NCBI GenBank assembly: GCA_963576725.1
Contig: OY755244.1
Coordinates: forward strand, 84,625,121-84,689,120
Source of the DNA: Azorinus chamasolen
Taxonomy: Eukaryota; Mollusca; Bivalvia; Cardiida; Solecurtidae
DNA: 64,000 bases
Reading direction: 5' to 3'
Position numbers and translations under genes: made by a program. This document shows positions 53,493-63,630 of this stretch, one piece after another. Position 1 is the stretch's first letter, and every line of letters starts with the position of its first letter. A model generated the notes under the pieces. It made no database searches and was not told the origin of the DNA. It saw nothing but the letters and a program-made list of their open reading frames with translations.

Positions 53493-53617
53493 TAATAAAA
53501 ATATTACTTGATAACAATAAACTGTAGAATTTCTCGATTGTTGGATATTTTGAAAATACAACATATATGTATGTAAATGTCAATAATCTCTTTATACACT
53601 GGACATATTAAAAGAAA

Positions 53618-53830
53618 GTGAGTGGGTGAGTGAGTTGGGTTTTACGGCACTGTGATATTGAATAGGTCATATAGCGCCGATGAGTGATGGGGTGATATGA
53701 TGATGAGGAATGATTTCAGGAAGATGAGTTCGGCTAATCTCATTCGCTGCAAAGCAGCACATGGGACTCAAATCCCTGACCTGCCTTCCTTTTAGTTCTT
53801 GGCAGAGGGGATACTCTCTGTCAAATAAGC
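53618..53830. mobile_element. SINE-like molluscan repeat, second copy
   Basis: GTGAGTGAGTTGGGTTTTAC and TCATATAGCGCCGATGAG, then GCAGCACATGGGACTCAAAT. It shares its head with 20988-21155. Confidence 0.5.
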
Positions 53831-54205
53831 AAACACATCCCCTGTAACAATTAAAAGAAGGTGATGCCCATCTTGAAAGCATCCTTCCCAATAAGGACAG
53901 TTACGGTACTCTCTGGGAATGATCAAATGCCTGCCCTTTTCGATCATTAGACAGTGAGACGAGCCACTAAAACATATCATATTGCTTCTAAACGTTGGTA
54001 TATCAAGGAATAAACCATAAACGTACATGTATGAGTCATGCAGGAAAGACCGCATACAAACCATAAACGAGAAAACACTAACTTAAAATATAATATGAGA
54101 TGGCGTGCATCATGTTAAATAAAGACACTATGACTACAGTAGAAGACGGATTGCAAACAGTACAGAGGTCAAGATAAGATACATACATTAAAACAATTTC
54201 AAGAA
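53831..54205. other. No gene seen
   Basis: Unique sequence; overlapping open frames on the minus strand (74 and 90 residues) have no recognisable features. Confidence 0.3.
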
Positions 54206-54312
54206 TAACTTATTATTTCTCCACCAGACCCTATGTGGTGACCATTTTCAGAATCGTCTCTTCGACACGATTCTACAGTATGGTCACAACATAGCATTTG
54301 GTGGAGTAATGA
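54206..54312. repeat. 107-bp imperfect foldback
   Basis: TTATTTCTCCACCA...TATGTGGTGACCATT faces ATGGTCACAACATAGC...TGGTGGAGTAATGA. A related sequence with GTGACTACTCTTGAGAATCG lies in both segmental-duplication copies (13355 and 27403). Confidence 0.7.
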
Positions 54313-54370
54313 CAATTTTAGTATTTGAGTACGCACCTTTATCTGTTGATTTGTAAACTGTTGAGTCAAC

Positions 54371-54567
54371 TTAACCCATTTGCTCCCAGTGGATTCTTCC
54401 ATGCTTATATATTGGACTGGTCTATCTTTTATCTAAGGGATGAATGGTCTAAATTTTCATTTTTATCTTGTTTTATATTAAATTTCGTATCAGCAGACAG
54501 TGTAGACTCTGATCAGACGACGCATTATGCGGCGTCTGACAGAATCTACACTGTTTGCCTACTGGGA
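54371..54567. mobile_element. T2-type MITE supplying the 3' end of gene 2
   Basis: TTAACCCATTTGCTCCCAG starts at 54371. The palindrome 54493-54558 has arms GCAGACAGTGTAGACTCTG and CAGAATCTACACTGTTTGC. The last sequence matching the left end is CTACTGGGA (to about 54567), after which sequence conserved in the gene begins. The right TTAA end is missing. Confidence 0.7.
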
Positions 54568-57230
54568 TGTATTACACTTCTGTCTATCAGGAGATGTATT
54601 TCACCATCAAAATCAGCTATGGGCTCAATATTTTCAGGCTCAACATGAATGTCAAAAATAGGCCACGTGTCCTGGTAAGGTTCAATAAGGTCAGTTAGGG
54701 GAACCTGGAAGTGTACTGAGCTGTCGTCAATATCTGGCACAGTGCGGGCCTTAAATACGAGTTTCCTCAGCAGCAGAGGCACAAATCCACCCAGAACTGT
54801 AGCCAACAGCTTATTGCTGGTGGAAATTTCAAATCTGTCTCCAAAAGCAAATACGACGAGGAGGACAAAGAGAAGAAACAATAATATAACGCCGAATTCA
54901 AGACCAGCACGTAAATAACAAACCAGAACATCCCCCGGTACGGCGTAGTAATCCATTTTACAAGCATTGAAGTAAAACCTCCTGGGAATAAAAGGTTCCT
55001 CGCTTTTATCCGTGAATAGCAAAAGCCGGGCAATTCCGAAGCAGGGTTTCCCACCATCTCCTTTAGTCAACTGAATATGACAGTCAAGATCGGAGCATTG
55101 GCCCGTTGTCACTCGAAATGAAACATTTTCTTGCTTATCTTCCTTTGTGTATGCCGTATTTTCCGCCTTTCCACAGGCCAAACCTAGAACAATCTGATTC
55201 ATTTTCTTATTGAAAGCCATGAAAGTGTCACTAACATGTCCAAAACAGTCATAACCATAGAGACCGAGAAGCAACAGTAATGACAGATAAGTCAGTATTG
55301 TTCCGGCATTGAGAATCATGCCCATCATCGTGTACATGACTATTTCAGCAAGGAAAGAGACAAACTCGAAAATGAGCAATATGACCGAATACATTGTTAA
55401 GAGACTGGAAATAATTATTATCAGCTGATAGAATCTTTTGGCAGGAGACATCAAAATTTCTACTTCGATCTCGTCTACGTTTGCAGATGTACTTTCTGGA
55501 AAACTTATACGTTTCGAAATTAGATATTTTCTAATTCTTCGACAAAACCGTGTTGGACGAACACAAGGAAGAAGGAAGATAACAAAATTGTAAAGCAATC
55601 TAAATGTGATATTCACAGTAGGAAAAACATAAAAGGCCCACATAAGGAAAATGAAAGGCAACAGAAATGGCCAGAGGATTAGACCTATTAAAACTCCAAT
55701 AAGACCAAACTTGACACATGGTTGTAACAATAACTTCACAGCCCAGCCAACAACTTTGGTATGGCTCATTTCGCGCATGTCTCTGAAACACTTCAATATT
55801 ACGAACTTTAACTTTTCACTTAGATTTGTTCCAAAACCACTCAGTGCGCCAAAAAGACACAATTCAAGTGATAGAATTATGTACGATGCAATGAACACCA
55901 CATGTACTGGGGTCAGCCAGAGAATCAGGTTTCCTGGAAAGTAAAAGTCGAGCCCTCTTTGGCTCGCAGCCTCTTTGCGCCTGGTGATTTCGTCATGTTC
56001 AAACTCGTAGTAAGCTATAAGTCGAAGAATCCAGGGAACAGCGATTAAAAACAGGATGACAATTTGCATAAATTGTCTACAACAGTTGTAGAAACTGTAC
56101 TGTTTTTTGCAGGGAGATTTAATCAGTACGTCAGACTGACAACATTCGGCGAGTGCATCTCTTTCGCTAATCTCACATTTCACAAACGATTCATAACATG
56201 TCTTCATTATTCCCACTGGAGGCTGTTCAGCAGAAAGCAGTCTCTCTTCAGCAACGGAAATATGTATGTGACTTAAAGTAAGCCTAAAAGGCGTTTCGGA
56301 ATCCATATTTTCGAGACAGTTACTGAACTGCTTCATATGCTTGAAATCGGAATAATGAAACCTGTTTTTCACTGTTTCGGACATAAATTTCTCTGGATTA
56401 CTTGTTACAATTGTATTGAGCACAAACTTCTTTTCAAAGCATTTATATTTGTACGGTACTGGCTGATGACGCAGTCTGTAGAGACTATCTGGAACAAACC
56501 TGGGACTGAACAAAATAACAAGAATCTTTACCAACGTTATGAGTGCGAATAAAACCTCCAGCCAAGTATCACGTTCCAAATATTTGCAATAAATATAACC
56601 TGCTTCATTGCTGTGGCAGCACAGGTAGCGAAAATTTACTACACCAGAGGAATCGGTAGCATGAATGTTACAGACCTGGTCAGCAGGTGTATCGACATCA
56701 ATGTCACCAGAACTTGAATTTTGGAAATTGTCCATAACCAATGCACGCAATACCCTTTCAGCATCATTTTCATTTAAACTGTTGAGACAATTAGACGGAT
56801 ACATACCAACTTGTATGTGCATGGTAACTACTCGAAGTTCTAACGTCATCAGGGACAAAACATCGTACTCTGGTCTCAACAGCAAAAACCCATTTCCTAC
56901 TCGACTAGGTGACCGCACCCAGTAAAGTGGTTTGTAAACAAGACTTGTATTGTCCTTATTCATTAGATTCTCTGAAGGTTGAAGTTCCACATAAAACTTA
57001 AGTAGATTAGCACCAGATGTCAAGTGATCTTTGATCTCTCCTGCAACTTGTTTATCAGTCGAAAATAATGAACAGTTCTTCACCACTGTCGAAGTTCTGT
57101 ACACAAATCCTCTGTCTGGGTCTGCTACACCTTTGCCAGCATCGGATGGGTCGGTGATTGGGGACGATTCCAAAGGTCCAAAGTTCATCATTGTAAACAA
57201 CGTTAGGAGAGTGGAAACATAACATTCCAT
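54546..57230 (-). CDS. Unrecognised multi-pass membrane protein (paralogue 2)
   Basis: An 894-residue homologue of the protein at 22364-25249, again without a family I can name. Layout: short hydrophobic start (4-17), ectodomain to about 220 with FRYLCC (201-206) and sequons, first membrane segment at about 223-243, long loop with VKCEISERDALAECC (350-364), then hydrophobic segments near 388-407, 433-460, 508-536, 541-555, 600-660 and 776-826. Closest agreement with paralogue 1 is in KPLYWVRS, KCFRDMREMS (480-489), LNAGTILTYLSLL and AFGDRFEIS. The signal peptide is weaker than in paralogue 1. The acidic tail ends early: after LLID (880-883) only 11 residues remain, against 42 in paralogue 1, and the last residues PSRQTV plus stop are encoded by a MITE. 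The ATG sits in GCCATGG, 21 nt after a 3' splice site; in-frame codons extend up to that site, so an upstream coding exon is possible. Confidence 0.93.
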   Translation of the reverse strand: MECYVSTLLTLFTMMNFGPLESSPITDPSDAGKGVADPDRGFVYRTSTVVKNCSLFSTDKQVAGEIKDHLTSGANLLKFYVELQPSENLMNKDNTSLVYKPLYWVRSPSRVGNGFLLLRPEYDVLSLMTLELRVVTMHIQVGMYPSNCLNSLNENDAERVLRALVMDNFQNSSSGDIDVDTPADQVCNIHATDSSGVVNFRYLCCHSNEAGYIYCKYLERDTWLEVLFALITLVKILVILFSPRFVPDSLYRLRHQPVPYKYKCFEKKFVLNTIVTSNPEKFMSETVKNRFHYSDFKHMKQFSNCLENMDSETPFRLTLSHIHISVAEERLLSAEQPPVGIMKTCYESFVKCEISERDALAECCQSDVLIKSPCKKQYSFYNCCRQFMQIVILFLIAVPWILRLIAYYEFEHDEITRRKEAASQRGLDFYFPGNLILWLTPVHVVFIASYIILSLELCLFGALSGFGTNLSEKLKFVILKCFRDMREMSHTKVVGWAVKLLLQPCVKFGLIGVLIGLILWPFLLPFIFLMWAFYVFPTVNITFRLLYNFVIFLLPCVRPTRFCRRIRKYLISKRISFPESTSANVDEIEVEILMSPAKRFYQLIIIISSLLTMYSVILLIFEFVSFLAEIVMYTMMGMILNAGTILTYLSLLLLLGLYGYDCFGHVSDTFMAFNKKMNQIVLGLACGKAENTAYTKEDKQENVSFRVTTGQCSDLDCHIQLTKGDGGKPCFGIARLLLFTDKSEEPFIPRRFYFNACKMDYYAVPGDVLVCYLRAGLEFGVILLFLLFVLLVVFAFGDRFEISTSNKLLATVLGGFVPLLLRKLVFKARTVPDIDDSSVHFQVPLTDLIEPYQDTWPIFDIHVEPENIEPIADFDGEIHLLIDRSVIHPSRQTV

Positions 57231-57250
57231 GGCGTTGTCCGATTCAAGCT

Positions 57251-57260
57251 CCTGAAAAAC
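57251..57260 (-). other. 3' splice site just upstream of the ATG of gene 2
   Basis: Read on the minus strand: GTTTTTCAG followed by GAGCTTGAATCGG and, 21 nt on, the ATG. The equivalent site in gene 1 abuts the ATG, so the intron position is conserved. Confidence 0.7.
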
Positions 57261-57447
57261 GAATATATATCAATTGAAACGAATCCCACAAATTTGACCA
57301 ATTGAGAAGATAATTATAGAGTGTTATGGTATATGTATGTTTGAGTGGTTGTACTTTTTGACATTTTGACATTAATTTTTAACACTGGATTTCCATTTTA
57401 GGTTATTCTATCAATATTTATATCTTTAAATAGGTTCACAAGGATCG
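57261..57447. other. Upstream region of gene 2, probably intron
   Basis: Unique AT-rich sequence without identifiable promoter or exon. Confidence 0.35.
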
Positions 57448-57570
57448 AATAGTTAAAGTAGTGTTTCAGTTGTCCTGGTCGCTACTGAGTATAAACAGTC
57501 CAGTAGCGATAGTTAAAGTAGGTGTTTCAGTTGTCCTGGTCGCTACTGAGTATAACCGGTCCAGTAGCGA
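57448..57570. repeat. 60-61-bp tandem duplication
   Basis: AGTTAAAGTAGTGTTTCAG through CCAGTAGCGA occurs twice. Each unit has a hairpin, CGCTACTG...CAGTAGCG. A second hairpin, GACCATCGCTTATGGTC, follows at 57614-57630. Confidence 0.85.
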
Positions 57571-57649
57571 ACCACTCCAGCAGTGACGTCACCAAGGGTC
57601 ACAGTCTGAAGATGACCATCGCTTATGGTCGAAACTGTCACAGTTAAAA

Positions 57650-58480
57650 CAATGTTTGGATCTGTAATGAAAAGAAAAACCTACCCAATCTTATGTGTAT
57701 AGTAATGTCTTTGAATAAATGCTGAAATTAGCTATAATTCAACAAAATCTAAATACTAAATTCTAGAGATGTTAAGTGTATTGCTCTTTCTAGTTCAGTT
57801 GATTTATCTATAGAGGAGTTTGGTGTTGACATGTTTTACACTAATCATTTGAAAGGTAATATCTTCCTTACTTTTATGAGTGTTAAGTTGAGCGCGAAGG
57901 GTGTGCAACAAATCAGACATTTAAACATAGTTTGGTTTGAAAACACAAGGAAATGTAGTTTGATGTTACTTCGATGTTAAAAAAGATAAGGTGATCCGAT
58001 ATGATAGTACATAGATGTTTAAAACTATTTAATGTGTAAGGTAGACAACTGTCAAACTAAACCAACATAATAACACGTTTAGCCGACTTCTTAAATCAAT
58101 GCAGTCTCAAAATAGATATCGGGTGTATACATATGATCTATGGTTAGGATATTCCGTTTTAATATCATTTTGAATAATCAATAATAAATGTAAAGCTGAT
58201 CTGTTATGATTTCCACCACAAGTTTTCAGTGCGAAGCGAAAGAATTACCGGTATATTCCCCTGTATTAGACCATATATAATTAACTAACCACGGTGTTAG
58301 TATAGACTCTATTCCCCCTGAAATTATAGATCAGTCAGTTAACTGTTGTCGTGTATAGAATATATTAGGTTTGGACACAGTCCATGTCTGTCTCCTTGAG
58401 CCAAATCAACGTTGAAACAAAGATGTGCCCTACGAGGTAAGAAATGAAACGTTGTCGGTTTCTACACGGTATACTTTAAG
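57650..58480. other. No gene seen
   Basis: About 830 bp of AT-rich unique sequence. Confidence 0.4.
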
Positions 58481-58484
58481 CACA

Positions 58485-58520
58485 AACCAGTTTGGATCCT
58501 GATCAAACACCAGCATACTA
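58485..58520. mobile_element. T1 arm fragment
   Basis: AACCAGTTTGGATCCTGATC is one arm; no complement is present. Confidence 0.45.
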
Positions 58521-58824
58521 TAAAATAGCCTCTATACAAACTAAACAGGTATTCAAGTTACTTGATAATGTGACAAAGATACAGATATGTAAACTGTGTG
58601 TCGTCTTCTAATTTGAACTCTGCTTATATTCTACATTTAGTTACAATTATACTGAATAGAAAAAGAATTAACTGTAGCATGCAATTATCCAGGTGTGTAG
58701 TAGATAGGTAGGGATGCAGCTTGGAAAAAATTTAAACTTTTTTTCTAGTCGGGTACCCCGTAAAATATCATTTTTATCATAACAGATTCATGCTAAGGCA
58801 GACTGGTCTCATTTTATTATAAAT

Positions 58825-59045
58825 AGAACCTGTCCTACAATGTGCACGAAGTACCTAAATGGTCATCCATATATTGACTATATGAGTCTTTAAAGCACGT
58901 GGTTCCTTAATGCAGGGCAAAATGAGTGCAGAAAGCTTATTTGGGAGCTTTATGTATTACTTTGGACGTGTATTAAGCTACCACCTGCCTTATAGACCAA
59001 TAATTAGACCTCGTTTTGATGGCCGTTTAAGGCAGGTTCTAATGT
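58825..59045. mobile_element. P2 MITE, decayed
   Basis: The core TTAATGCAGGGCAAAATGAG faces ATTACTTTGGACGTGTATTAAG; the right end is AGGCAGGTTCTAATGTA. Confidence 0.65.
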
Positions 59046-59660
59046 ACATACAGTATCTATAGTATGCTGTATTAAAGACAACACAGCTGCATTCAAAACT
59101 GTCTGCCTTGTAGTCTATCCCATGAAGTATTACCTCAATTCATTATAACACTTACATTTGTAAATTCAGGAAGTAAACACAAACATCTAATTTCACCGCG
59201 TATGGATAGTTTTGAATGTTAAGATACATAATCACATTCAATAAGGTCCATTACCATATTCAGTATGGTACGTTATCATCAGGAAGTGACACTGCTCAAT
59301 TATACTACAGAAGCAATAAAGAAGGTAGTATACATTTGTATATATAACATGTCAGACATATCATGCTACGGAAATATTAGATCAGAGCAGTTCAAGTATT
59401 TCTGTACTCTGATTTTAATTTTGAAACAAACCAGAAGAGACCACTTTGAACTATACATCAGGCGATAATCAGAATAGACTAATCAGTAACTATTTTGCCT
59501 TGAGAAAACTGAAGGTAAGTACACATTGAGACTTCAATCGGGCGATAATCGTAACAGACTAAGTTTATTTGGCAGCGAATGGATGGAAGAAAATTGCAGC
59601 TACGTGTAACAAACGAACGGGTCTACATGTTTTTTAATGAATAGTCATGTAAATTCATGT
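59046..59660. other. No gene; small duplicated motif
   Basis: Unique sequence; CATCAGGCGATAATCAGA (59457) and CAATCGGGCGATAATCGTA (59536) form a short imperfect repeat. Confidence 0.35.
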
Positions 59661-59664
59661 AAAT

Positions 59665-59850
59665 TCTGTCGAAAGCAAATGTAGCAATGTGAAAAGAGAA
59701 TATTGCAGACTCGGTTTTAATGAGTCTGTTTATTAAAAGCGCAACACTAGTCATGTCCCTTAGAAATGTCTTAGCGGTTTTCAATGTTCATAACTAATAC
59801 CATCGAAATGAATGACCCCGTATGGCCAGAAAATATAACAACACTGAGGA
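59665..59850. repeat. Diverged 282-bp repeat copy
   Basis: GCAGACTCGGTTTTAATGAG, GCGCAACACTAGTCATG and ATATAACAACACTGAGGA are shared with the 42158 array. Confidence 0.75.
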
Positions 59851-60080
59851 ATAATATCATGAATATTTATTTGCTGATTATGCAAATATATTATGGTATA
59901 TTATGAACACAGCTTTCCTTGGCTTTGGAAGAAACTGTATAATCATATACATGTACTGTACATATGATAATTTATAACTCCATATCAAATGGTGGAGCAG
60001 ACCTTGACCTGGTGCCTCCTACACGAGTCGCCTTAAATTGATCTACCCTGCTTGCACATACTTGATAAGGCATGTCTAGG
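59851..60080. mobile_element. Degenerate T2 MITE
   Basis: ATCATGAATATTTATTTGC flank, then GGAGCAGACCTTGACCTGG and a decayed right arm. Confidence 0.5.
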
Positions 60081-60103
60081 GTTGTAGTGGACACAATACA
60101 ATA

Positions 60104-60311
60104 TACAGTAAAACATCTCTATAACGGCCACTAAATTGTATTAATTAGCTGGTATTTAGGGCAGACGGTTGCTTAAAGCAATGTGAAAGTGAAACAGAAC
60201 GCTCTTATAGGAGTGTTCTGTTTTACTTTCACCTTGCTTTAAGCAATCACCTGCCTTTAACACAAAATACTTGATGGAATAAAGTGGTCGTTATAGAGAG
60301 GTTTTACTGTA
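60104..60311. mobile_element. P1 MITE
   Basis: TACAGTAAAACATCTCTATA and GAGAGGTTTTACTGTA bound 208 bp; the inner palindrome is ACAGAACGCTCTTATAGG with complement. Confidence 0.9.
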
Positions 60312-60349
60312 CATGTTATCAAATTCAAATAAATTTCAATAACAAAGCA

Positions 60350-60510
60350 CCACCTGTTACCTCAAACGACCGCTGAATTTATTATTATAGAAATATTTTA
60401 AAGCAGGTGATTACTTATGCAAGGCAAAAGTAACGAGAGATATTCTTGCATAACTTGTGTCCTGATTTAAGCTACCACCTGTCGTACAAACCAAGCATCA
60501 AATTATATTC
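60350..60510. mobile_element. P2 remnant
   Basis: AGCAGGTGATTACTTATGC and TAAGCTACCACCTGTCG are the outer arms; the centre has decayed. Confidence 0.5.
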
Positions 60511-61016
60511 TAGAACCTCGTCACTTAAGCTTTATGGTCATTATGGTCATAAGGGTCATTACATAATTACTGGTAGAACCTTAACATAACGTAATAGCTT
60601 GTAGAGCCTTGTCACTGCATAGTAACTGGTAGGACATCGTTTCTACATAATAATTAATAGGACATTGCTGGTCATAGCAAATTTCCTAAAATTACAAACC
60701 ACAACAGCATAAACATGTAAATGTCAGTCGAGGTATTCATTTAAAACCATGTTCTGTTTTAGAAATTTGAAAGAAAACCAATAAGAAATGAAGACCTAAA
60801 CACTTCACTATAACCTTCGTATCGAAATTGCTAGACTTGAAACAATTTTTAACTACAACTTGAAATCGTACTTACAGTTTTCGTGTGAATGTATTGATGT
60901 AATATCCAGAAGCTATTAACGTATATTAAAAGGTTTGCAAGTAGTAGCTTTAAACACCCGTTTATGTGCTATACTTCCTGAGTGCGCATGCCGTATATAC
61001 CCTAGGTATTCGGCCT
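60511..61016. other. No gene seen
   Basis: AT-rich sequence with loosely repeated TGGTAGAACCTTAACATAA-like motifs at 60570-60665. Confidence 0.35.
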
Positions 61017-61078
61017 ATAGTATAGACCCCTATCAAGTGGGTCCTGTAGGAGCCGTTTGATCAGTATATAGACTGCAC
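61017..61078. mobile_element. Degenerate T2 palindrome
   Basis: AGTATAGACCCCTATCAAG faces GCCGTTTGATCAGTATATAG around GGTCCTGTAGGAGC. Confidence 0.5.
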
Positions 61079-61399
61079 TAATTAAATCTTAACTAAATGG
61101 TCCCAGATTGAATTATTCAGCTTCACAAATCGATGGAGAGATGGCATAAGGTGTCCGGATACTTCTGATAATTAGAGTATCGTTGGCTGTGTAGTGTTTG
61201 TTAACCTTGATTTAATCATGAAGGTAACAGATGCCGCGGTCTGCATCAGTTTGATATTTTAAGTCAGATTATACACACAGATCACGAAGTTGTGTGTAGT
61301 TTCGCTTTCCTCATTTAGCGTCATAAACATATGAACTTACAGGATATAAATGTGTTTATATTGCCAGTATGCACAAACTGGTATATCAGCAACTTGCAT

Positions 61400-61575
61400 A
61401 CAAATTGTCGTCTGCTACCTTTTTCTACAATTTCTTTTATTTTCTTTCAAGAAAATAAATCATGCCGTCAGCGAGTTTGGATTCCGATAAGACTACACGT
61501 TACTCGCTGTCTCATCAGGATCCAAGGTGATTGTGTATTTAATCACAGGTTCGCCATTAGCAAGGAAAGTGCTAA
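61400..61575. mobile_element. Degenerate T1 MITE
   Basis: The T1 flank (TTGTCGTCTGCTACC) and a mutated palindrome (GTTTGGATTCCGATAAGAC / GTCTCATCAGGATCC), ending GCAAGGAAAGTGCTAA. Confidence 0.65.
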
Positions 61576-61598
61576 TACCATTGAATTTGAAAGTGTCT

Positions 61599-61825
61599 TT
61601 AACCTATTCCCTCATAGGCTATATTTAGATCCAACCTCTTTGAATAAATCTACCAAAGAGTAGCATTAACTAGAGCAAAGGAAAATGTTAGAAATTTGTA
61701 GTTCTGAAATCATTGTGATAAATAGAGCATTTGCTCCTTAGGAGCAAATGCTCTATTTATCACAATGGTTTCAATAAGTGATTTTTACAGATGCGTAGAA
61801 AGGCGTATTTATCGAGGAAAGGGTG
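61599..61825. mobile_element. T3 MITE
   Basis: TTAACCTATTCCCTCATAGG to GAGGAAAGGGTGA; the palindrome has ATTTGCTCCTTAGGAGCAAA. Confidence 0.88.
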
Positions 61826-63020
61826 AGGAATAGACTGGGTGATTATATTTACATAATGTGTACATAGAATACCGTTCTGCGTCTTCAATTTCTTCTTCTA
61901 TGTAATTACCCATTCCAAAATTTATTTGAGCATCTCTTGCGTGAAAGTCAGAAAATATTCACTTGATTACCTTATAATATATGGAAACACAGATATTATA
62001 AACCGAAGAAGATAGTTAATGATTATTGAATTATATTCCATTTTGTTCCCAAACTCTTGACAATAAAGTCAAGCATGCACATTTAGGATATATGGAGGAC
62101 ACACATCCACATAGAGAGATAGAAGGCCGACCTCCAGAAAAAAATGATTTTATGTATTAAGACAGACAGACAGACATGCATAGGTACGGACATTCATTCA
62201 TGCAGACATTCAGACAGGTAGGAATACAACGCGGCACACAGGCACAGACACACACTAATACAATAATAGGGCAAATTTACCTTGATCACGTGACATTGGA
62301 AACCCCAATAAAGCACTAGTTTTCATCGGATTCCCTAATATACACAACAATAATAACACGATCCTAGATTCTTCCGACTCAGGACTCAAGTGATAGATGT
62401 TATGCACATGCAGTTACGGTATATCGATTCAACTGACCTTACTGTGGCATACCACTGATGACAGCATTATTGATTTGGATATCAGTGCTACATAACATTT
62501 ATGAGAAATGAGACAATCTCAAAGGAAATTAGCTTTATTATATTGCAAATGGGTAAACCCAGATCATATTCGATTTCTGAAGTTTCTGATCAATGTTTGC
62601 TTTGCATAGAATATAAGATCATTAATAAATGCAGATCCTGGTGAGTATGAAATAGTGCAGACCATGACCAGTCATCGCAAGTGAATGTATGACTTGGGAA
62701 TATCTGTTTGCAAAGGGGTCATTTGGCATATATATGTAGTAAATTGTTCAAAAAAATGGTGAGTCTCACCAATGAATACCGGACCATCAGTCATGGCTCC
62801 GATACGGCGGCTGATCTAGGTGTACATAGTTTGTAGTGCAGAAATACTCTTATGTGTAATTTGCACTTAAAATGCAAGGTGTCAACAACTATTTAAATTT
62901 AATTATGTGTAAGAATGATCAAATATTACCTGTCAGGAGATCGTCCAAGCTTGTCTTGATAAAAACTGCTATCAAGCGACTTCTTTTTGAATACCTATAA
63001 TGTGTTCTAAAAGTAGCCGA
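61826..63020. other. No gene; scattered decayed pieces
   Basis: About 1.2 kb. A GACAGACAGACAG patch lies at 62161-62177, and weak T2-like pieces occur near 62630-62700 and 62780-62835. No supported open frame. Confidence 0.4.
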
Positions 63021-63024
63021 GAGC

Positions 63025-63237
63025 ATAACCCGTTAGTTTCCAATGCCGGATATGTGATTACCTATGCAAACAGTTTGGATCCAGATGAGACGCCGAGTAA
63101 CTCGGCGTCTCATCAGGATCCAAACTGTTTGTTACTGTTACTATGTTTTTGAAACAAAAATGAAGAAAATAAAAAAAAATGAAAATTTGTAGCAGACGAC
63201 AAAGTTAGCAGACGACAGAGTTTGGCAGCGAAAGGTA
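63025..63237. mobile_element. T1 MITE, ends eroded
   Basis: ATAACCCGTTAGTTTCCAATG at the left and TTTGGCAGCGAAAGGTAC at the right. The palindrome 63067-63131 and the right flank with GCAGACGACA are almost identical to 37035-37243. Confidence 0.88.
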
Positions 63238-63287
63238 CATTTCCTTAATACATTGAACGTTTAGCAATGTACTAGCGAATCTGTGAC

Positions 63288-63347
63288 AACCTTGGCAATC
63301 AGTTTGGGTCCAGACGAGACGCTGAGCACCAGGATCCAACGTGTTTG
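63288..63347. mobile_element. Degenerate T1 palindrome
   Basis: CAGTTTGGGTCCAGACGAG faces CACCAGGATCCAACGTG; the apex arms are deleted. Confidence 0.6.
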
Positions 63348-63510
63348 TCAGTCAAATGCTAGGTGGAGTGGGTGGTGGTGGGGGGGTCGGAAAAAATTAA
63401 GCAATGTATAATTGTATAATTGAAGCAGACGACAATATACGATATCGACTATTGCTCAGGGTGCAGAATTTAAATTGAAAAACCATACGACTCGTATGTT
63501 AGAATCATTT
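63348..63510. other. No feature seen
   Basis: It contains a GGTGGTGGTGGGGGGG patch at 63370-63388. Confidence 0.35.
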
Positions 63511-63630
63511 TGTTACTATGTGTTGAAGAGAGGGTTTTCCGTCTATGACATACACATGTACATGTTTCAAGGTTACTATGTGTTGAAGAGAGGGTTTTCC
63601 GTCTATGACATACACATGTACATGTTTCAA
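63511..63630. repeat. 60-bp perfect tandem duplication
   Basis: GTTACTATGTGTTGAAGAGA through TACATGTTTCAA occurs twice with a 60-bp step and differs only at the first base. A multiple of three, it keeps frames open on both strands (86 and 62 residues), but I see no gene. Confidence 0.95.

Noticed and set aside
54546..57230. Paralogue 2 as a pseudogene because a MITE cuts its tail
   Set aside because: The remaining 880 residues are uninterrupted and closely conserved, so a functional shortened protein is more likely.
57600..57640. CTGAAGA...GAAAC motif resembling a hammerhead ribozyme core
   Set aside because: The bases before CTGAAGA pair with those after GAA, giving a simple two-way hairpin, not the three-way junction with a cleavage site that a hammerhead needs.
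61331..61663. 110-residue open frame
   Set aside because: It spans a decayed T1 element and the start of a T3 element.
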